A stretch of DNA of 6,624 nucleotides from an uncultured Pseudomonadota bacterium (GCA_903832105.1 CAILAO010001070.1:1-6624), one strand, 5' to 3'; positions 1-6,279 are shown, counted from the stretch's first letter. Notes: a model not told the origin generated them from the sequence alone. Program-made: numbers and translations.

Positions 1-553
1 AAGCGTTGATCCTAAACAGGCGGATCAAAACGTGAGGGGCGCGACGCCTTTACCGCACGGTCTCGGAAAGACTGTGCGGATTATTGTATTTGCGAAAGGC
101 GATAAAATAAAAGAGGCGGAGACCGCTGGTGTTTCTGAAGTAGGCGGTGATGAGCTTGCGAAAAAGATTCAAGACGGATGGATGGATTTTGACCAAGTCG
201 TTGCAACCCCTGATATGATGGGTGTGGTAGGGAAACTTGGTAAAGTATTGGGTCCTAGGGGACTCATGCCGAACCCGAAAGTGGGAACGGTTACGTTTGA
301 TCTTGCGAAGGCCATAAAAGAGTTAAAAGCAGGGCGTGTCGAGTTTCGTGTAGACAAAGCTGGAATTGTTCATGCACCTGTTGGAAAAGCCAGTTTTGCA
401 GCGAATCAACTTGTCGATAATATCAATGTCGTGATGGAGTCATTAGTTAAGGCTAGACCTTCGACAGCGAAGGGTACGTTCATGAAACGAATGACCCTAT
501 CGGCCACAATGTCCCCAGGTGTCAGGGTGGACCTGTCCCCATACAGAGGATAA
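1..553 (+). CDS. rplA: 50S ribosomal protein L1, 5'-truncated by window edge
   Basis: L1 binds 23S rRNA and forms the mobile L1 stalk that helps release deacylated tRNA from the E site; in many bacteria it also represses translation of its own mRNA. The open frame runs from base 2 to the TAA at 551-553, giving 183 visible residues. By comparison with E. coli L1 (234 aa) about 50 N-terminal residues lie outside the window. The first visible residues align with the family block KSDQNVRGATVLPHG. The L1 signature KVLGPRGLMPNPKVGTV is intact at 242-292, followed by the conserved stretch around AGRVEFRVDKAGIVHAPVGK. The GTG at 32 is an internal valine codon of the NVRG motif, not a start. The C-terminus ends in VDLSPYRG and differs from the E. 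coli tail, which is variable in the family. rplJ follows after 183 bases, the usual neighbour of rplA. Confidence 0.97.
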   Translation, partial: SVDPKQADQNVRGATPLPHGLGKTVRIIVFAKGDKIKEAETAGVSEVGGDELAKKIQDGWMDFDQVVATPDMMGVVGKLGKVLGPRGLMPNPKVGTVTFDLAKAIKELKAGRVEFRVDKAGIVHAPVGKASFAANQLVDNINVVMESLVKARPSTAKGTFMKRMTLSATMSPGVRVDLSPYRG

Positions 554-623
554 CGGATCGACACGATGACAGAAATTTACGATATAACTAATGTGAATTA
601 AAAAGGTTGAAGGAGGGCGAAGC

Positions 624-696
624 ACGATGGGAGTGAGGAGGGGAGTTTAGGTACTACTAAGTGAGCACCGGAACGACCTGAGCATGCGGCCATCGT
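624..696 (+). promoter_or_regulatory. Candidate L10 autoregulatory leader stem-loop upstream of rplJ
   Basis: In many bacteria the rplJ mRNA leader is bound by the L10-L7/L12 complex, which represses translation of rplJ and rplL. The 183-base gap upstream of rplJ contains a perfect 7-bp closing stem, ACGATGG (624-630) with CCATCGT (690-696). Inside it is an 8-bp stem with two G-U pairs, GTTTAGGT (645-652) with ACCTGAGC (676-683). The asymmetric purine-rich internal loop between them (631-644 against 684-689) is the sort of place where a kink-turn could form. The structure ends 40 bases before the rplJ start and does not cover its ribosome binding site. Position and shape fit an L10 leader, but pairing was done by eye and I did not match a consensus. 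Confidence 0.5.
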
Positions 697-736
697 TCAA
701 TTCGCACAACTAACGTTTTACTAGAGGTTTACAAGT

Positions 737-1273
737 ATGGATCGCCAAGGAAAGCAAGCGCTAAGAGCTGAAATGGCGGATAAATTCAGTAAAGCAAAAG
801 CTGCGATCATTGCGGAATACCGTGGTATGACTGTTGCGGAGCTAACGACTTTACGAACAAATCTGCGTCGCTCTAAAGCCGAATTCAAGGTGTTAAAGAA
901 TCGCGTAACGAAAAAGGCGGTTGATGAAATCGCTAAAGCGCAAAACTTGCAAAATGACGAAATCAATTCTCATTTAAAAGGGCCCCTCGGAGTTGCTTTT
1001 CTATACGGTGATGCGGCTCAAGGGACTAAGGCGATTCTTGATTACTCCAGAGAAAACGATAAGTTAAAGATTATTGGGGGTCTTGTTGGTCCTCAGTACA
1101 TGTCGCCGGCTGAGCTTAAGATCGTTGCGGATCTTCCGCCAAAAGAAGTGTTGCTTAGCCAGATTGTTGGATCACTGGTGTCACCGCATAGAGGTCTTGT
1201 CACGGTTCTCAGTGGCGTAAGCCGGAACCTAGTACAAGTCATCAATGCAGTAAAAGATAAGAAAACGAATTGA
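737..1273 (+). CDS. rplJ: 50S ribosomal protein L10
   Basis: L10 anchors L7/L12 dimers to the 50S subunit and forms the base of the stalk that recruits translation factors; with L7/L12 bound it usually also represses its own leader. The protein is 178 residues. Residues 1 to about 105 form the rRNA-binding domain, with typical blocks AIIAEYRGMTVAELTTLR (23-40) and FKVLKNRVTKKAV (50-62), then KGPLGVAF (81-88). Residues 133-178 form the C-terminal helix that carries L7/L12 dimers. E. coli L10 is 165 aa; the extra length here is mainly in this helix, about nine residues longer, suggesting room for a third dimer. ATG 737 is preceded by AGAGG at 723-727 with nine bases spacing, a moderate ribosome binding site. 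It lies between rplA and rplL as expected. Confidence 0.97.
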   Translation: MDRQGKQALRAEMADKFSKAKAAIIAEYRGMTVAELTTLRTNLRRSKAEFKVLKNRVTKKAVDEIAKAQNLQNDEINSHLKGPLGVAFLYGDAAQGTKAILDYSRENDKLKIIGGLVGPQYMSPAELKIVADLPPKEVLLSQIVGSLVSPHRGLVTVLSGVSRNLVQVINAVKDKKTN

Positions 1274-1309
1274 TACAAATTTGACCCCTGTGCTCATGTG
1301 GGTATTTTT

Positions 1310-1329
1310 GGGGAAGGATTTTGGGAGGT
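1310..1329 (+). promoter_or_regulatory. Strong, possibly duplicated ribosome binding site of rplL
   Basis: GGGAGGT at 1323-1329 lies nine bases before the rplL ATG and is a near-ideal Shine-Dalgarno sequence. A second purine-rich element, GGGGAAGGA at 1310-1318, sits just upstream, and both are preceded by a run of T residues. L7/L12 is needed in several copies per ribosome, so strong initiation at this site fits its role. Only the 1323-1329 element is well placed; a standby role for the upstream one is a guess. Confidence 0.7.
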
Positions 1330-1338
1330 AGATGAACC

Positions 1339-1731
1339 ATGGCGAGCGTAACAAAAGAGCAGGTAATTGAGTTTCTCGAGAATTTAACGTTGTTGGAAGC
1401 AGCACAACTTGTGAAGGATCTCGAAGAGAAGTTTGGCGTAAGTGCTGCAGCCCCAGTGGCCGTTATGGCCATGCCAGGTGCTGCTGCGGCTGGTGCAGGA
1501 GCAGCAGCGGCTGAGGAGCAAACGGAGTTCACGGTTGTTCTGAAGAGCACTGGCGACAAAAAGATCAACGTTATCAAGGAAGTTCGTGCAATCACCGGAT
1601 TAGGTCTAAAAGAAGCAAAAGACCTCGTCGAAGGTGCGCCGAAAGCTGTTAAAGAAGGCGTGACCAAAGAAGACGCACAAAAAATGAAAGAAGTCCTTGA
1701 AAAAGCTGGAGCTCAAGTAGAAATCAAGTAA
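1339..1731 (+). CDS. rplL: 50S ribosomal protein L7/L12
   Basis: L7/L12 is the multicopy stalk protein that binds elongation, initiation and release factors and stimulates their GTPase activity. The 130-residue product has the full family layout. Residues 1-34 form the N-terminal dimerisation domain that docks on L10 (VIEFLENLTLLEAAQLVKDL). Residues 35-62 form a flexible hinge very rich in alanine and glycine. Residues 63-130 form the C-terminal factor-binding domain, with FTVVLKSTGDKKINVIKEVR, the conserved GLGLKEAKDLVE helix (88-99), and the terminal KEVLEKAGAQVEIK. Length is normal for the family (about 120-130). The ATG is fixed by the strong ribosome binding site at 1323-1329. It follows rplJ by 65 bases and precedes rpoB by about 200 bases, a gap rich in RNA structure. 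Confidence 0.98.
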   Translation: MASVTKEQVIEFLENLTLLEAAQLVKDLEEKFGVSAAAPVAVMAMPGAAAAGAGAAAAEEQTEFTVVLKSTGDKKINVIKEVRAITGLGLKEAKDLVEGAPKAVKEGVTKEDAQKMKEVLEKAGAQVEIK

Positions 1732-1818
1732 CGAGTGAGGCTCGAACGTTGGGTTTCTCAGTTGACTCGATTGCGACAATGGATTGGTCCTCGCTCGTGT
1801 GAGGGTAGGCTTTCTTTT
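1731..1818 (+). promoter_or_regulatory. Candidate attenuator / RNA-processing structure between rplL and rpoB
   Basis: Bases 1731-1740 (ACGAGTGAGG) pair with 1789-1798 (CCTCGCTCGT) to give a 10-bp stem with one G-U pair. It can be extended inward by a weaker helix CGTTG (1747-1751) with CAATG (1777-1781). The 3' strand of this stem can instead form a local hairpin, CCTCGC (1789-1794) with GTGAGG (1799-1804) around a four-base loop. That hairpin is followed after six bases by TTTCTTTT (1811-1818). The two foldings exclude each other, as in attenuators. In E. coli the rplL-rpoB gap holds an attenuator and an RNase III site, so a similar role is plausible. The small hairpin is a weak terminator because its T run is displaced and interrupted. 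Confidence 0.45.
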
Positions 1819-1849
1819 GCCGTGTTGAGTTCTTAGTCGGTACTGGTGG

Positions 1850-1904
1850 CACTGGAAACTTCGGTATTATGTCGTCTATTTATATTGTATGATACCGCCC
1901 AGTG
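1850..1904 (+). promoter_or_regulatory. Stem-loop in the rpoB 5' untranslated region
   Basis: CACTGG (1850-1855) pairs with CCAGTG (1899-1904). Immediately inside, CGGTAT (1862-1867) pairs with ATACCG (1892-1897), giving twelve pairs interrupted by a six-against-one internal loop, with an AT-rich apical loop. The stem ends 21 bases before the rpoB Shine-Dalgarno and does not cover it. There is no T run after it, so it is not an intrinsic terminator. It may stabilise or regulate the rpoB message; that role is inferred only from the pairing and its conserved-looking symmetry. Confidence 0.4.
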
Positions 1905-1925
1905 AAATTCATGAATCCTCTCGAT

Positions 1926-1930
1926 AGGAG
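1926..1930 (+). promoter_or_regulatory. Ribosome binding site that fixes the rpoB start
   Basis: AGGAG at 1926-1930 lies seven bases before ATG 1938. Neither the in-frame GTG at 1902 nor the ATG at 1911 has a recognisable Shine-Dalgarno at the right distance. This site therefore selects ATG 1938 as the rpoB start. The choice also gives an N-terminus the same length as that of E. coli RpoB when aligned at the first conserved block. Confidence 0.85.
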
Positions 1931-1937
1931 TGTTTCT

Positions 1938-4900
1938 ATGACCTCCCTGGCAGCTAGCTATACGCGGCCCCGAAAAAGCTATGCGAAAATTCCATCTGCA
2001 ATTGGCATCCCGTATCTTATAGAAGTTCAGAAATCAAGTTATGGTCTCTTTCTTCAGGCTGACACGGATCCTGCAAAACGGAAAAACGTAGGCCTTGAAG
2101 GTGTTTTTAAGTCGGTATTCCCCATTCAGGATTTTTCTGAGACAGCTTCTGTTGAGTTTGTCAGCTACTCGTTTGAGGAGCCGAAATATACTGTGGATGA
2201 ATGCCGTCAGCGCGGCATGAGTTTTGCGGCCCCGCTAAAAGTTGTTATTCGACTAGTCGTGTGGGACGTTGAAAAAGAAACGGGTGTTAAGAGTATTCGC
2301 GATGTCAAGGAGCAGGAGGTCTATTTTGGGGAAATCCCGCTCATGACAAGTGATGGCACTTTTATTATCAACGGAACGGAGCGTGTTGTTGTCTCGCAGC
2401 TTCACAGATCTTCCGGTGTGTTCTTCGATCACGATAAGGGAAAGAGCAGCGTCAGCGGGAAACTCCTCTACACTGCACGCGTCATTCCATATCGCGGCAG
2501 TTGGCTCGACTTCGAATTCGATTCGAAAGATCTTCTTTATGTGCGAATTGATCGCCGTCGAAAGCTTTTTGTCACTATTTTACTTAAAGCTCTCGGTTTT
2601 ACGGATAAGCAGATTCTTGATTATTTCTACAAAAAAGAAGAAGTCAGGATCTCTGGGGGTAGTTTTGAGCGAAGGTTGAATTACGATCTTTTGAGAGGGC
2701 AGCGTGCCGTTCAAGATATCGTTGATCCCCAGTCTGGAAAGGTTTTCGTTAAGAGAAACCGCAGAATTTCCGTCGGTGCTATTAGACAAATGCAGCAAGC
2801 TGGTCTTGAATATCAAATTCTCAAAGCGGAAGATCTTTACGGAAAAATCGCTGCGGAAGATATTGTAGCTAAAGATGGAACGGTTGTGGTTCCGCTCAAC
2901 GCGGAAATTGATAAAGAGAAAGTAAAAGAGATTGTCAAACGCGGTATTACGAAATTTTCAATTCTCTTCATTGACGGTGTCAACGTTGATGCATCTCTCA
3001 GAAATACGCTTGTCAATGATCGCGTTTCGACAAGAGATGAAGCCGTCCTCGAAATTTATAAGAGACTTCGTCCCGGTGATCCGCCGACACTGGAGCCCGC
3101 CAATGTGCTCTTTGATAATCTATTTTTCAACCCTGATCGGTATGATCTTAGCTGCGTTGGACGTCTCAAGCTGAACGAACGCCTAGGGTTAGAAATTCCG
3201 ATCGAGCATCGAACGCTCACAAAAGAAGATATCTTGTGCACAATCGCATATCTCCTGCGTCTCAAAAACGGTGATGGCGAGATTGACGACATTGACCATT
3301 TAGGCAATAGGCGTGTTCGTGCAGTTGGGGAACTCTTGGAAAACCAATATAGAATTGGTCTTTTAAGGATTGAGCGAGCTATTCGTGAGCGGCTTCAACT
3401 GCAAGATGTTGACACGCTACTCCCGCATGATTTTATAAATAACAAACCTGCCTCAGCGGTGGTTAAAGAGTTCTTTGGTAGTTCTCAGTTGAGTCAGTTT
3501 ATGGATCAGACAAATCCACTTTCTGAGGTGACGCATAAGCGTCGTCTCTCAGCTCTAGGTCCAGGCGGTTTGAGCCGTGAACGCGCGGGATTCGAGGTGC
3601 GCGACGTACACTCAACGCACTACGGAAGGATTTGTCCTGTAGAGACCCCTGAAGGTCCAAATATTGGTCTCATTGCATCTTTAGCGACCTACGCCCGCGT
3701 CAACGAATATGGATTTATCGAAACACCTTATAGAGATCTTAAAGAGGGTGATTCAAAGAAATCCGTGAAGTATTACACAGCATCTGAAGAGCACGCTGAC
3801 CACGTGATTGCTCCCGCAACACTGACTCATTATAATGCGGATGATTTTATTGGTGTTCGTAGAAAAGGCGAATCCGAGATCGCGCGGTATGAAGAAGTTG
3901 ATTTAATGGATGTCTCAACGAACCAGCTTGTCTCGGTCGCTGCGGCACTCATTCCGTTTTTACAAAATGACGATGCGAACCGCGCCCTTATGGGATCTAA
4001 CATGCAGCGGCAGGCTGTTCCTTTGATGAAAACAGCAGCTCCCTTGATTGGTACCGGGATGGAACACACTGTAGCGCGAGATTCCGGAGCGACCGTTGTA
4101 GCGAGACGTGATGGGGTCATTGCCTTAGTTGATGCTGAGCGTATTGTCGTTAAAACTGATGAACAGGTTGATACAGCTACGACTGAGGTCGGTACTGACG
4201 TCGATATTTATTACTTACAAAAATACAAGAGATCGAATCTTGATACTTGCATTAACCAAAGACCGATCGTGCGGAAAGGCGAGAGAGTTCATAAGGGCGA
4301 TATTATCGCTGATGGTTTTGCAACCGAGATGGGTGAACTTGCTCTTGGTCAAAACGTCGTGGTCGCGTTTATGCCTTGGGGTGGCTACAACTTCGAGGAC
4401 TCTATTTTGATTTCGGAACGTCTTGTTAAAGAAGACTTGTATACAAGTATTCATATTCAAGAGTTTGAATGTATCGCTCGGGACACAAAGTTGGGACAAG
4501 AAGAAATCACGAGCGATATTCCAAATGTGGGTGAAGAAGCACTCAAGGACCTTGATGAATCCGGTATTATTCGGATTGGTGCAGAGGTTAAACCGGGAGA
4601 TCTTCTCGTTGGGAAAATCACTCCCAAAGGCGAGACTCAGCTGACCCCAGAAGAAAAACTTCTGCGTGCGATATTTGGTGAGAAAGCTGGAGATGTTAGA
4701 GATACATCTCTAAGAGTACCGCCTGGCGTTGTCGGGACCGTCATTGGTGCGAAGGTTTTTGCGCGAGAAGGCGCTGAAAAAGATACCCGCAGCCTAAAAA
4801 TCGAGTCCGAAACTGTTGCAAAATTCAGGAAAGACGAATCTGACAGAATAGACATCATCAAGAATTCCGCGATTGATAAGATTGCGAAGTTGGTCAGCGG

Positions 4901-6080
4901 TGAGAGTTTGGCGTCGGAGCTTACGGATAAGGACTCTAAGGACGTTGTCTTCAAAAAAGGCACGCCGATTTCTGAGGATGTGTTGAGAACAATCGAGTAT
5001 TCTCTGTGGGATCAGCTTTCAGTGACTAATGCCTCGAAAAATTCGGTTCTCCGCAAGATTCTTGAGAACCTTCATGAAAAGATCAACTTGATTAGGTTCA
5101 TGACGGAAGAACAGATTAAAAAAGTCAAGAAGGGCGACGAACTTCCTCCGGGCGTTATCAAGATGGTGAAGGTATACGTTGCGATTAAACGGAAGCTTTC
5201 AGTCGGTGACAAAATGGCTGGCCGCCACGGAAATAAGGGCGTTATCTCAAGAATTCTACCAGACGAGGATATGCCGTTCCTGGCTAACGGTCGTCCTGTC
5301 GATGTTGTTTTAAATCCACTCGGTGTGCCTTCACGGATGAACGTGGGACAAATTCTTGAAACTCATCTTGGTTGGGCTGCTCGTGGAATTGGTGAAAAGC
5401 TGAATAGGTACATAGAGGAAAATTATAATCGTGAGGAGATCGAGAAGCTGATTCTCAAGGTGTGGGATAACGATGAGTTTGTTAAATCATTCGTAAAACA
5501 GTGCACCGATGATGAGCTGAAGGCATTCGTATCCAAGTATAAGAACGGGATCTACATCGCGAATCCGGTTTTTGATGGAGCGACCGAAGAAGAGATATGC
5601 TCGTCACTAGAACTCGCTGAGTGTGAAACCGATGGTCAAGTTGAGTTATATGATGGTCGGACAGGTAATAAGTTCGATACGCGAGTGACGGTCGGTGTCA
5701 TGTACATACTGAAACTGCACCACTTGGTTGATGAAAAGATCCATGCTCGTTCGATTGGACCCTATTCACTTGTGACACAGCAACCGTTGGGCGGCAAAGC
5801 TCAGTTTGGTGGTCAAAGACTCGGTGAAATGGAAGTTTGGGCGATGGAGGCGTATGGGGCTGCTTATACGCTCCAAGAATTTTTAACCGTGAAGTCGGAC
5901 GACGTCCTAGGCAGAACGAGAATGTATGAATCGATTGTTAAGGGACGTAACATGATGACACCAGGACTTCCTGAAAGCTTCAATGTCTTGGTGAAAGAAT
6001 TGCATAGTCTGGCTCTTGATGTTCGGCTTGTTAAGCCGGACGGTCAAGAAGTTACCATTGATAGTTTGCAACAGACATAG
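1938..6080 (+). CDS. rpoB: DNA-directed RNA polymerase subunit beta
   Basis: RpoB forms one half of the RNA polymerase catalytic cleft with RpoC. From ATG 1938 the product is 1380 residues (E. coli 1342). A longer frame opens at GTG 1902 but lacks a ribosome binding site. Residue numbers below are from ATG 1938. Visible landmarks are: IPYLIEVQ and the protrusion block NGTERVVVSQLHRSSGVFF (S159 where E. coli has P153); RRRKLFVT (F211 for P205); the rifampicin region GSSQLSQFMDQ starting at G514 with D523, H533 and S538 intact; TPEGPNIGLI at 570-579; NFEDS with E820/D821; GDKMAGRHGNKG with K1092/K1100 (E. coli K1065/K1073); KIHARSIG with H1269; and GGKAQFGGQRLGEMEVWA. The lineage-specific insert before K1092 (about 950-1075) is present and partly helical. 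No frameshift is seen. It follows rplL and precedes rpoC, but a terminator lies between rpoB and rpoC. Confidence 0.98.
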   Translation: MTSLAASYTRPRKSYAKIPSAIGIPYLIEVQKSSYGLFLQADTDPAKRKNVGLEGVFKSVFPIQDFSETASVEFVSYSFEEPKYTVDECRQRGMSFAAPLKVVIRLVVWDVEKETGVKSIRDVKEQEVYFGEIPLMTSDGTFIINGTERVVVSQLHRSSGVFFDHDKGKSSVSGKLLYTARVIPYRGSWLDFEFDSKDLLYVRIDRRRKLFVTILLKALGFTDKQILDYFYKKEEVRISGGSFERRLNYDLLRGQRAVQDIVDPQSGKVFVKRNRRISVGAIRQMQQAGLEYQILKAEDLYGKIAAEDIVAKDGTVVVPLNAEIDKEKVKEIVKRGITKFSILFIDGVNVDASLRNTLVNDRVSTRDEAVLEIYKRLRPGDPPTLEPANVLFDNLFFNPDRYDLSCVGRLKLNERLGLEIPIEHRTLTKEDILCTIAYLLRLKNGDGEIDDIDHLGNRRVRAVGELLENQYRIGLLRIERAIRERLQLQDVDTLLPHDFINNKPASAVVKEFFGSSQLSQFMDQTNPLSEVTHKRRLSALGPGGLSRERAGFEVRDVHSTHYGRICPVETPEGPNIGLIASLATYARVNEYGFIETPYRDLKEGDSKKSVKYYTASEEHADHVIAPATLTHYNADDFIGVRRKGESEIARYEEVDLMDVSTNQLVSVAAALIPFLQNDDANRALMGSNMQRQAVPLMKTAAPLIGTGMEHTVARDSGATVVARRDGVIALVDAERIVVKTDEQVDTATTEVGTDVDIYYLQKYKRSNLDTCINQRPIVRKGERVHKGDIIADGFATEMGELALGQNVVVAFMPWGGYNFEDSILISERLVKEDLYTSIHIQEFECIARDTKLGQEEITSDIPNVGEEALKDLDESGIIRIGAEVKPGDLLVGKITPKGETQLTPEEKLLRAIFGEKAGDVRDTSLRVPPGVVGTVIGAKVFAREGAEKDTRSLKIESETVAKFRKDESDRIDIIKNSAIDKIAKLVSGESLASELTDKDSKDVVFKKGTPISEDVLRTIEYSLWDQLSVTNASKNSVLRKILENLHEKINLIRFMTEEQIKKVKKGDELPPGVIKMVKVYVAIKRKLSVGDKMAGRHGNKGVISRILPDEDMPFLANGRPVDVVLNPLGVPSRMNVGQILETHLGWAARGIGEKLNRYIEENYNREEIEKLILKVWDNDEFVKSFVKQCTDDELKAFVSKYKNGIYIANPVFDGATEEEICSSLELAECETDGQVELYDGRTGNKFDTRVTVGVMYILKLHHLVDEKIHARSIGPYSLVTQQPLGGKAQFGGQRLGEMEVWAMEAYGAAYTLQEFLTVKSDDVLGRTRMYESIVKGRNMMTPGLPESFNVLVKELHSLALDVRLVKPDGQEVTIDSLQQT

Positions 6081-6085
6081 GTCGT

Positions 6086-6128
6086 TGCCACGGTGTGGAT
6101 CTTTTGTGACGGGGTTCATGAAGTGGCA
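6086..6128 (+). repeat. Inverted repeat just after rpoB
   Basis: TGCCAC (6086-6091) is perfectly complementary to GTGGCA (6123-6128), with a 31-base loop, starting five bases after the rpoB stop codon. No T run follows. The large loop makes the hairpin weak on its own; it may be part of a larger fold of the rpoB-rpoC gap or simply chance. Confidence 0.25.
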
Positions 6129-6168
6129 GTTTGCTGTTCGAGATTTTATATAGCGAGGTCGTTTTGAA

Positions 6169-6279
6169 ATGTCTGAGTCAAGACGCAAGCAAGAAAGGTG
6201 CCCCTCATTTCCTGGAAGAAGTACGCTGAATGAGGCCTTTTTTTGTGAAGCAACGCAGAGCAGGATGCTTTTGGAATGA
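6169..6279 (+). other. Possible 36-codon leader ORF crossing the rpoB-rpoC terminator
   Basis: ATG 6169 opens a 36-codon frame ending at TGA 6277-6279, beginning MSESRRKQERC and ending SRMLLE. GAGGT at 6155-6159 lies nine bases upstream, a reasonable ribosome binding site. The frame runs through the whole terminator at 6194-6244. If ribosomes translate it, they would prevent the hairpin from forming and favour read-through into rpoC. I recognise no family, and a 36-codon open frame can easily arise by chance, so this is a weak call. Confidence 0.18.
6194..6244 (+). terminator. Intrinsic terminator in the rpoB-rpoC gap
   Basis: CCTCATT (6203-6209) pairs perfectly with AATGAGG (6229-6235), with one more G-U pair possible inside. 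Two C residues and seven T residues (6238-6244) follow. AAAGG at 6194-6198 can also pair with CCTTT at 6236-6240, adding an outer helix across a four-base bulge. The loop is large (18-19 bases), so termination may be partial. Stem plus immediate T run is the classic rho-independent form. It is oriented to stop transcription coming from rpoB, which is unexpected because rpoC is normally co-transcribed. Confidence 0.72.

Noticed and set aside
32..34. GTG at 32 as start of rplA
   Set aside because: It encodes the valine of the conserved NVRGAT motif. The frame is open to the left edge and the true start is outside the window.
169..357. Reverse-strand open frame inside rplA
   Set aside because: It is a shadow of rplA codons with no ribosome binding site or recognisable protein. 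The same holds for the other reverse-strand frames across rplJ, rplL, rpoB and rpoC (for example 721-966, 1242-1667, 3830-4120, 4637-4963, 5907-6188 and 6411-6623).
558..588. Promoter-like pair upstream of rplJ: TCGACA (558-563) and TATAAC (583-588)
   Set aside because: Each box matches five of six consensus bases, but the spacer is 19 bases, longer than usual. In an AT-rich gap this is not enough to call a promoter.
1284..1309. Terminator-like element between rplJ and rplL: ACCC (1284-1287), GGGT (1300-1303), then a T run
   Set aside because: The stem is only four base pairs with a 12-base loop, too weak to terminate, and the T run is short.
1865..1893. Several TATAAT-like hexamers before rpoB (TATTAT 1865, TATATT 1881, TATGAT 1888)
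   Set aside because: None has a credible -35 box at 16-18 bases, and the stretch is better explained as the AT-rich loop of a stem-loop.
2350..2679. Alternative + frame inside rpoB (also 2932-3174, 4129-4410 and 4423-4644)
   Set aside because: These are out-of-frame readings of strongly conserved rpoB sequence with no independent support.
6079..6163. Direct repeat AGGTCGTT at 6079-6086 and 6156-6163 flanking part of the rpoB-rpoC gap
   Set aside because: Eight bases is within chance expectation, and nothing between the copies looks like a mobile element.
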